Assembly (NCBI GenBank): GCA_964423615.1
Contig: CAYRFQ010000120.1
Span: 1 to 20,189, forward strand
Origin: CAYRFQ01 sp964423615
GTDB lineage: Bacteria; Planctomycetota; Planctomycetia; Gemmatales; Gemmataceae
DNA: 20,189 nucleotides
Direction of reading: 5' to 3'
The notes below the pieces were generated by a model, which saw only the letters and a list, made by a program, of their open reading frames with translations, was not told the DNA's origin and did not search any database. Positions 1-5,963 of the stretch are shown in pieces (positions within the stretch are counted from its first letter, which is position 1; the number at the start of each line of letters is the position of its first letter). Both the position numbers and the translations under genes were made by a program.

Positions 1-101
1 GTCTCGTAAAAGTCGAGACCATATTCCGCAGCATAGCCCTCGATTTCTTGCTTCAGGGCGGCCAAATCGGCGGGCAATCTTGTATCGTAGGGTGTAATCA
101 T
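1..101 (-). CDS. spoVR: SpoVR family protein, N-terminus only (runs off the window edge)
   Basis: Reading the minus strand from the ATG at 101-99 gives about 33 residues, MITPYDTRLPADLAALKQEI then a segment ending in AEYGLDFYE. This is the typical SpoVR N-terminus: an acidic-amphipathic helix followed by the YGLDFY motif. The frame is still open at base 1, so the rest of the gene lies outside. It starts 40 nt after the stop of the DUF444 gene on the same strand and completes the conserved order prkA - yeaH/yhbH - spoVR. SpoVR was named from a Bacillus cortex-formation mutant, but the family is common in non-sporulating bacteria, where it travels with PrkA in stress or stationary-phase modules. 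No strong Shine-Dalgarno is visible. The family call rests on the short N-terminus plus the context. Confidence 0.82.
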   Translation of the reverse strand, partial: MITPYDTRLPADLAALKQEIEGYAAEYGLDFYE

Positions 102-141
102 GAGACAGAATTCCGTATGAGTCTCGCGAGAGGTCCGAATA

Positions 142-1242
142 TTATCGTCCGGTCCCCAAAAATTCCTTGATCGAGTTCAGGATAGCCTCGCGATCAGGGA
201 TGCGACTGGCAACCACATTCTCGCGTTCGCTGAGTAACTCGTAAACATATTCATAGAACTCGCCGCTGCCATAAGGGCTCTCTACTTGGCCGTATCCAAA
301 GAGATTGAGCTTCGGGAGCAACTGTTCCGTTAAGATATCGAGACAGTGGGGGATATCATCTCCCCAGTTGTCGCCATCGGAAAAGTGGAAGGCATAGACA
401 TTCCACTCTTCCGGAGAGTAGCGTTGGGTAATAATCTTGTTGGCCAGTTCGTAGGCCGAACTAATCTTCGTACCGCCGCTCTCACGCGTGTGATAAAACG
501 TATGTTCGTCCACTTCCTGTGCAATCGCGTCGTGAATGATGTAAACCGTCTCCAGCCCTTGATAGTGGGCCTTCAACCAGGTATCAATCCAGAACGATTC
601 GATACGCACGATTTCTTTCTGCTCGTCGGTCATTGATCCAGAAACGTCCATCATGTAGAGGATGACAGCGACACTCTCCGGAAGCTGGGTTTCCTTCCAA
701 CTGCGGTATTGCTTGTCCTCCCGGATCGGAATGACGATCGGATTGTTCGGATCATAAAGTCCAGCCGAAATCTGACGTTTGAGAGCCCGTTTGAAAGTCC
801 GTTTGAAGTGCCGGAGTGACTCGGGCCCGACCTGACGAATGCTTGTATATTTGTCTTTCGATGTGACGATGTTCTTTTTGCCTCGAGGCTCGATTCGTGG
901 CAACTCTAGTTCCTCGCCGAGAATCTCGGCCATTTCCTCCATCGACAATTCGACTTCGAGGATGTGTCCACCGGGTTGATCTCCCGCACCGGATTGTGGC
1001 TCGCCTTCGGGTGCTGTGAGTGGTTGACCTGGTTGACCTGGTCCTTGGCCGACTCCACCACTACCTCGTTTGCCGTAGCGAAACTGGGGAATATCGATCG
1101 AAGGCAGCGGAATACTCACCAGGTCCTTGCCCTTCTTGCCGATCATTTCGCCTCGGCTGATGTATTTGCTCAAGTTGCTTTTCACCTTGCCCCGCACGAG
1201 TTTGCGGAAGCGTTGGTGGTCGCGTTCAATTTTTTGGCTCAT
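142..1242 (-). CDS. yeaH: YeaH/YhbH family protein (DUF444), von Willebrand A-like
   Basis: This 366-residue protein belongs to the DUF444 family (YeaH in Escherichia coli, YhbH in Bacillus). A basic N-terminus (MSQKIERDHQRFRKLVRGKV) is followed by a Gly/Pro/Gln-rich linker at about residues 58-92. The C-terminal von Willebrand A-like domain carries a MIDAS-type motif DVSGSM at 199-204, SGGTKISSA at 255-263 and SDGDNWGDD at 288-296, all hallmarks of the family. The frame is open upstream to a GTG at 1293, but the ATG at 1242 gives the family-like N-terminus and is preceded by AGGGA. The gene lies about 100 nt downstream of prkA and 40 nt before spoVR, so the three are probably co-transcribed. 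In enterobacteria YeaG (PrkA) and YeaH work together in nutrient stress. The molecular role of the MIDAS domain is not established. Confidence 0.93.
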   Translation of the reverse strand: MSQKIERDHQRFRKLVRGKVKSNLSKYISRGEMIGKKGKDLVSIPLPSIDIPQFRYGKRGSGGVGQGPGQPGQPLTAPEGEPQSGAGDQPGGHILEVELSMEEMAEILGEELELPRIEPRGKKNIVTSKDKYTSIRQVGPESLRHFKRTFKRALKRQISAGLYDPNNPIVIPIREDKQYRSWKETQLPESVAVILYMMDVSGSMTDEQKEIVRIESFWIDTWLKAHYQGLETVYIIHDAIAQEVDEHTFYHTRESGGTKISSAYELANKIITQRYSPEEWNVYAFHFSDGDNWGDDIPHCLDILTEQLLPKLNLFGYGQVESPYGSGEFYEYVYELLSERENVVASRIPDREAILNSIKEFLGTGR

Positions 1243-1344
1243 TTCCCTGACTCCGAACAGCCAACTTGCCGACGAAAAGACCTTTGAGGACACTTCGCGC
1301 CGGCAAGTTGAACTAGGGGTATCAATTGTTTCCGAGTTGGGGCA

Positions 1345-4300
1345 TTAAGTTTTCTTTGTGTGGCCGCGTGCGAAGATGCTGGCGACGAACTGGAGCACGT
1401 CCGTCGCGCTCTCGTCATTATACCCGTAATCTCGTATCAAACGGCCCTTGACCACATCGATCTTTTCCTGAGTCGCCTTATCCACAACGTTGGAAACGAG
1501 ACTCGTCAACTTGATCGTGTCTTTCTGGTCCTCAAACAGTTTCAGTTCGAGTGCCTTCTGGAGACGTTCGTTCGTTCGATAATCGAACTTCTTGCCGTCG
1601 ATCGCTAACGCACCGATGTAGTTCATGATCTCCCGACGGAAGTCGTCTTTGCGACCTTCGGGGATGTCGATCTTTTCCTCGACCGAACGCATCAACCGAT
1701 CGTCAGGGTCTTCGTAGTTGCCCGTGTACCGGTTGCGGACCTTCTCGCGTTGGGTGTAGGCCTTGACGTTGTCGATGTAGTTGGCACACAAGCGACTCAG
1801 GGCATCTTCGTCGGCAGCGATGGCACGCTGGACTTCGTTCTTAACAATGTCTTCGTACTCTTCCTTGACGACCTGTAGCAACTCCCGGAAGTGTTGGAGT
1901 TGGTCTTCGCTCGTGATGAGCGAGTGATGCCGAAGACCGGATTCGAGTTCGGCCAACACCATGAACGGGTTCACACTCGTCGCCTCCGGGTGGGCGACCA
2001 ACGCGTTACTGATCTTATCTTGAATATAACGCGGGCTGATCCCGTGCATACCTTCGTTGACCGCTTCCCGCTTCAACTCGATGATGTTGTCCTCGGTAAA
2101 ACCGGGAAGAGTCTTACCGTTGTAGAGTTTGAGTTTCTGGAGGAGCGTCAAGTTCGCGTGCTTCGGTTGCTCCAGACGCGTTAGAACGGCCCACATCGCC
2201 GCGATCTCGATCGTATGCGGAGCAATGTGTTTGCCCTTCACCCGATCGTTGTTGAAGTCCTTCTCGTAGATCTTGATTTCGTCGCCAAGACGTGTCACGT
2301 AAGGCACGTCGATCTTGACCGTACGGTCTCGGAGCGCCTCCATGAACTCATTGTTCTGAAGACGTCTATATTCCGGTTCGTTGGTGTTGTGACAAACAAC
2401 GTTGCCCACTCCACAAACGAAGTTGTGGATGCCAGCACACTCAATGTCGTAGACCCATTCGTCGCTTGCCTCCCGTTCTTGCAGGTGAGGTTGAAAACTC
2501 ACATGACGACCGCCTTTCTTCCCTTCTCCCGAAACGAAACGGACCCGGTAAGCAGGCTCTTTCCCTTCCCGTTCGGCCCGATAAATCGAGTAATCGTAAC
2601 CAAGTAAGGAAGCCAGTGTTCCAACTTGGGCAGCCAAAACCGGTGAAATTGTTTTGTACTCAAAGAAGCTCTCCCGGTAAGCATCGGAGGCCGTCTCTTC
2701 CAAGATCGTAGAGAGTTTCCGGGATCCATCTGTTCGCATCAGTTCGTCGAACGCATGTTCGATGTACGCTGTCGGCAACTGGAACAAGAAGTCAGGGAGT
2801 TGCTTGTTGACTGACAGTTTACCACAATGGTGGGTGGCGATGACGCCCATCGCGGTCGCACCCAAGTAAAGTCGCCAGGCAGAATCAGTCTGGGCACCTT
2901 GGTCGATGGAGCCTTTGGCTGTCGTAATCCGTCGGTAGGCTTCGCAGACTCGCTCGAGTTCCTTCTTGTCGGCTTGGGAGATGACGATGCCACCATTGTG
3001 ACCGTTCACGTGCCCTTCCGTGGTGTACCAAATGAGGACTGTCAGGAGGTCCTTGAGGGGTTCGATATCGACTATTGGATCGTAGACGGCTCGGACGGCG
3101 GTGGCATGGCGGGGAAGATCGAGGCGAGCCCATCCTGGTTGGCAAGGCTTCGTCATTATCCCGCCATTCGAGGTGACGGTGACTTGGTCGCGAACAAACC
3201 CAGTAATACCTTCGAGGACGTCGATCGTTTTCGTCGGTTCCGGAGCGAAGAGTTCCTGCAAATTCCGAACCGCCATGATCTCTTGCTTCTCTTCAGGGAA
3301 AAACGCTTCGCCGTCCCGGTTGTAGATTGAATGGTTCGGCGTTGTTTCCACCGAGCCCCATTTTTGCGAAGTCGTGAGCATAGTGCCGGTAAACTTGTGC
3401 CGGAAGAGACCACGGACCGACGTCCAGTTCGTCTGTCGAGTTTCAAAATCGTATGCCAGAACCTCTAAGTCTTCATGACGGCCAGAAAACGTCTCGTGAA
3501 GTTGCTCCATGGTACTCCAACCCGTCACTCCCCCGTGACGGAATGGGATCGGAGTGCCGGCTGCTACGCTGTGGCCCAGAATGACTTCATCGATATCCGT
3601 CTGCGCAAACTTCTTGGGCTTGATCTTGTGTTCCTGAGAAGCCCCCAGCAAATCGTAAAGGAACGCCACGTCTAACTTCAACACCTCAATGAACTCCACG
3701 AGTCCTCTATTGGCGATGTTTAGTTCGCCGTCGAAGTTAAACGCCCGCGGATCGCTGTCAGTCCCGTACTCGGCGATCTTGCGGTAGTTGATGTCGCCAG
3801 TCAGTTCGGTCGAGTCTTGGTTCTTCTCGTCCTTGGGTTGGAACGTTCCGATACCAATTCGGTCTTGCTCGGAGAGAATCAAGCGATAGACCTTGATGTC
3901 CTCCATGACACGATGCCAGTCCCCGTTGTACATGGCCATCCGTTCATTAAACATGTGCCGACAGAATGGATCGAGTTCTCCCCTGATGACGATTTGCCGA
4001 TCGGAAGATTCACGCCCTTCGTTGAGCATTCTCTCGACCGAAGGTCGCAGGTCGTGAGGCACGAGTCGTAACGGTTCTTCGTGCATGGGACACTTGGTCC
4101 ACGAACCGTCTTCGTTCCTCCACGAGAAGGAGAAAACCATCCCGTTGTCCGTCTTGGAGTATTCCTCAAGTCCCTTTTTCAAGAGTCGAGCAATCGTACT
4201 CTTGGAACTCCCAACTGGGCCGTGGAGCAGAAGCACGCGTCGTTCGGTCCCATACCCTTGGGCTGCCGACATGAACACGTTCACCAGATTCTGCAACGTC

Positions 4301-4572
4301 CGGTCGAGGCCATAAATGGCGTCGCTGTGACGACGAGCGAAATCCGTGAAGAACTTGTAGCGGATGAATTTCTCCTTGTACTCATAGACCTCTTCGGTCC
4401 CATGAGACAAGATCATGTCATACAAACGTTGATACGCGTTACGCGTCACTTCGGGATGTTCGCGAACGATGTCGAGGTATTCGGCAAACGTTCCTTCCCA
4501 GTGTTTTTTTTGGTAGTCTTGTAAGTCCAACTCTTGCCGGACTTGCTCTAGGATTTCCTTGCCTGAAGACAT
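1345..4572 (-). CDS. prkA: PrkA serine protein kinase, interrupted in frame by an intein
   Basis: The precursor has 1075 residues; removing the intein leaves 680, the normal PrkA size. The N-extein (1-334) holds the PrkA AAA-like nucleotide-binding domain, with Walker A GPVGSSKST near 118-126 and the segment DIDEVILGH at the junction. The C-extein (730-1075) resumes with TNEPEYRRLQNNEFMEALRD and runs to the C-terminal PrkA domain. PrkA proteins (YeaG in E. coli) are serine kinases with an ATPase-type fold that act in stationary-phase and nitrogen-stress physiology. The start is the ATG at 4572, preceded at 5 nt by GGAGGTGA; an upstream ATG at 4587 overlaps that ribosome site and is unlikely. 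It heads the prkA-yeaH-spoVR cluster. The junction ILGH/TNEPEYRR restores a continuous family motif, so splicing is presumably needed for activity. Confidence 0.96.
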   Translation of the reverse strand: MSSGKEILEQVRQELDLQDYQKKHWEGTFAEYLDIVREHPEVTRNAYQRLYDMILSHGTEEVYEYKEKFIRYKFFTDFARRHSDAIYGLDRTLQNLVNVFMSAAQGYGTERRVLLLHGPVGSSKSTIARLLKKGLEEYSKTDNGMVFSFSWRNEDGSWTKCPMHEEPLRLVPHDLRPSVERMLNEGRESSDRQIVIRGELDPFCRHMFNERMAMYNGDWHRVMEDIKVYRLILSEQDRIGIGTFQPKDEKNQDSTELTGDINYRKIAEYGTDSDPRAFNFDGELNIANRGLVEFIEVLKLDVAFLYDLLGASQEHKIKPKKFAQTDIDEVILGHSVAAGTPIPFRHGGVTGWSTMEQLHETFSGRHEDLEVLAYDFETRQTNWTSVRGLFRHKFTGTMLTTSQKWGSVETTPNHSIYNRDGEAFFPEEKQEIMAVRNLQELFAPEPTKTIDVLEGITGFVRDQVTVTSNGGIMTKPCQPGWARLDLPRHATAVRAVYDPIVDIEPLKDLLTVLIWYTTEGHVNGHNGGIVISQADKKELERVCEAYRRITTAKGSIDQGAQTDSAWRLYLGATAMGVIATHHCGKLSVNKQLPDFLFQLPTAYIEHAFDELMRTDGSRKLSTILEETASDAYRESFFEYKTISPVLAAQVGTLASLLGYDYSIYRAEREGKEPAYRVRFVSGEGKKGGRHVSFQPHLQEREASDEWVYDIECAGIHNFVCGVGNVVCHNTNEPEYRRLQNNEFMEALRDRTVKIDVPYVTRLGDEIKIYEKDFNNDRVKGKHIAPHTIEIAAMWAVLTRLEQPKHANLTLLQKLKLYNGKTLPGFTEDNIIELKREAVNEGMHGISPRYIQDKISNALVAHPEATSVNPFMVLAELESGLRHHSLITSEDQLQHFRELLQVVKEEYEDIVKNEVQRAIAADEDALSRLCANYIDNVKAYTQREKVRNRYTGNYEDPDDRLMRSVEEKIDIPEGRKDDFRREIMNYIGALAIDGKKFDYRTNERLQKALELKLFEDQKDTIKLTSLVSNVVDKATQEKIDVVKGRLIRDYGYNDESATDVLQFVASIFARGHTKKT
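2386..3570 (-). mobile_element. Intein with LAGLIDADG-type homing endonuclease core, inside prkA
   Basis: This in-frame insert of 395 residues (335-729 of the precursor) has no counterpart in ordinary PrkA. Splicing blocks are visible in order. Block A is SVAAGTPIPFRHGG, starting with Ser1. Block B is TTPNHSIY at about 410-417, with the TxxH signature. Block F is VYDIECAGIHNFV at about 707-719. Block G is NVVCHN, with the penultimate His and terminal Asn. The +1 extein residue is Thr. Between blocks B and F lie about 290 residues with two LAGLIDADG-like segments, LLTVLIWYTTEG (509-520) and HAFDELMRTDG (606-616), each retaining an acidic residue at the expected place. Ser1, terminal Asn and Thr+1 predict a class 1 splicing pathway with oxygen nucleophiles. 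Activity of the endonuclease and of splicing is inferred, not shown. Confidence 0.95.
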
Positions 4573-4577
4573 TGGGC

Positions 4578-4585
4578 TCACCTCC
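4578..4585 (-). promoter_or_regulatory. Ribosome binding site of prkA
   Basis: On the minus strand the sequence reads GGAGGTGA, five nucleotides before the ATG at 4572. This near-perfect anti-Shine-Dalgarno match decides the start in favour of 4572 over the in-frame ATG at 4587, which lies within two bases of this site. Confidence 0.8.
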
Positions 4586-4704
4586 ATAGAAATCGGCGCG
4601 GATCAGCGCCGCTAAAATTTCAAAGCCTATTCAAGGACCAAACACCTTGATAATTATTGGAGTACAGGGAAATGAACTTCGCGCGTTCCATTTTCGCGCG
4701 GGGC

Positions 4705-4734
4705 GTTGATCTTCCGAATGTTGATCTTCCGAAT
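4705..4734. repeat. Two-copy 15-bp tandem direct repeat
   Basis: GTTGATCTTCCGAAT occurs twice back to back without a mismatch. It lies about 135-160 nt upstream of the prkA start codon, in the region where a promoter or operator would be expected. It could be a simple slippage duplication or a pair of direct binding sites. Confidence 0.85.
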
Positions 4735-5951
4735 CGAGAACCAACTTTGTGAAGTCGGTTCAGTGTCCGGTTCATCACCAGTGTGCCCTCTATTCTCGTT
4801 GGGAACCAGAGGAGAAACCGGAAGTCCTTCATCCACGATACTGGGAGTAGCCGAACATCTCCGAGCGTTAGACTTCCCAAGAGCAAGGATGCCAAATCAA
4901 GAGAGTGGGAATGATTTAGTTTTCCACTCCTGTGAGTGGATTCAGTCGGAACCCCAACTGACTTTGCTGGGGTTGGTCTGTCCAGAAATTTTGAGTCTTG
5001 TTGTTGGGCGTCTCCCCGACCGGTCCACGGGGACTTGTGGTTTTTCCGCCAATCGCAGTGTCGAAAACCTTGCACTGCTGTCGTCTTTGTTGCTTGCTCG
5101 AAGTTTCACCGAAAAACCGCGAGCGAGCACGTCCTTGTTTAGGAATTATCCAGGGACATGCCAACGGTTGTTATCGTCGTCACGGCGCTTGATGGAGAGC
5201 AGAACCTCACATTGGCTCTACTTCGCTAATGATTCTACACCATCGAAAGAAAAAAGTTGCGCTGAAGTTCCTTCTTTCTTGCCGTTACTCAGTCTATCAG
5301 ACCTTTAAGAACGGTAAGTTTAGAATACCCTGTTCCCATGGGGTATTGTCAAGTCCGGTTTAATTCGTGTCACCATGCGGGGGTGTGCTTCTCGGGATTT
5401 CGGAATAATGGAGTTTGCTCCGGCTAATCGGACGCCAGTTCGAAGCGTCAACGATAGATTCGCTTTCGGTCGATCGCTTGCACTTTTTGAGTTTGTGCCA
5501 GGCCAAGGGAGTAGCTGTTGTGTAGATTGTTTGTTTGGTCTGAATTTTAAGATGGTGAATTCGTAACGCTGTGTAGTGCTCGACACCGAGTCCAAACTCC
5601 ACACAAGTCCCCTTCGTTCTCGAACTGCTTGACTCCCTCTGCGATGCCTTATAGTCTGCCTTATATCTAAATAGGGTACAGCCAAGAGATTCCATTCTTG
5701 GTCAAGCATCTGTACTGGTGAATACACGATCTGACTTTTTACGCCCCGAATGCAAGAAACAGGTGGTTGATCCAAATTACTGTGTTGGGTGTGTTCTACG
5801 AACCGAAAGCGCAAACGAGGTTTTCAAGAGAAAAGCGGCTCGCTTGCACCTCGAGTTTGCCCAAAACAGTCGACAAGTTGAAATTCATCGATCACGAGCC
5901 TTCGACGGTACAACCATATCGGGGCCAGAGTGGCCAAGTCGAGCAAACAGT

Positions 5952-5956
5952 GGGAG
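5952..5956 (+). promoter_or_regulatory. Probable ribosome binding site of the aas-like gene
   Basis: GGGAG lies seven nucleotides before the GTG at 5964. It supports that start rather than the GTG at 5718 far upstream or the ATG at 5985, neither of which has an equally good site. Confidence 0.45.
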
Positions 5957-5963
5957 CTTTGCC

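Larger units (their letters stand above)
4573..5963. other. 1.4 kb non-coding region between divergent prkA and aas, rich in stem-loops
   Basis: No open frame here resembles a known protein; the longer ones (minus 4620-5075, plus 4706-5308, minus 5320-5814) overlap each other and look random. Visible structure: a 15-bp direct tandem repeat GTTGATCTTCCGAAT at 4705-4719 and 4720-4734. Next comes a run of inverted repeats: 4766-4772/4816-4822 enclosing 4787-4791/4808-4812, then 4923-4928/4935-4940, 4950-4956/4968-4974, 5013-5018/5028-5033, 5055-5060/5073-5078 and 5092-5100/5120-5128. A further perfect 7-bp hairpin AATACCC/GGGTATT lies at 5324-5347. Promoters for prkA (minus) and aas (plus) must lie here. 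The only sigma70-like pair noticed, TTGACT at 5629 and TATAGT at 5650, has a short 15-nt spacer. A small RNA gene is possible but unproven. Confidence 0.5.

Noticed and set aside
1020..1050. Short GGTTGACCT repeats in the DUF444 gene
   Set aside because: They encode the Gly/Pro/Gln linker repeat GQPGQP and need no other explanation.
2827..3330. 167-codon open frame on the plus strand opposite the intein
   Set aside because: It is antisense to the readable intein and has no recognisable domain or ribosome site; it is a shadow of codon bias on the real strand.
4620..5308. Overlapping frames of 151 (minus) and 200 (plus) codons in the prkA-aas gap
   Set aside because: No domain, no convincing ribosome site, and low-plausibility composition on both strands.
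5629..5655. TTGACT and TATAGT as a sigma70 promoter for aas
   Set aside because: The 15-nt spacer is shorter than usual and the site is 300 nt from the chosen start; kept only as a remark.
5718..5963. N-terminal extension of the Aas-like protein from a GTG at 5718
   Set aside because: The extra 82 residues show no domain, and the ribosome site plus membrane segment favour the start at 5964.
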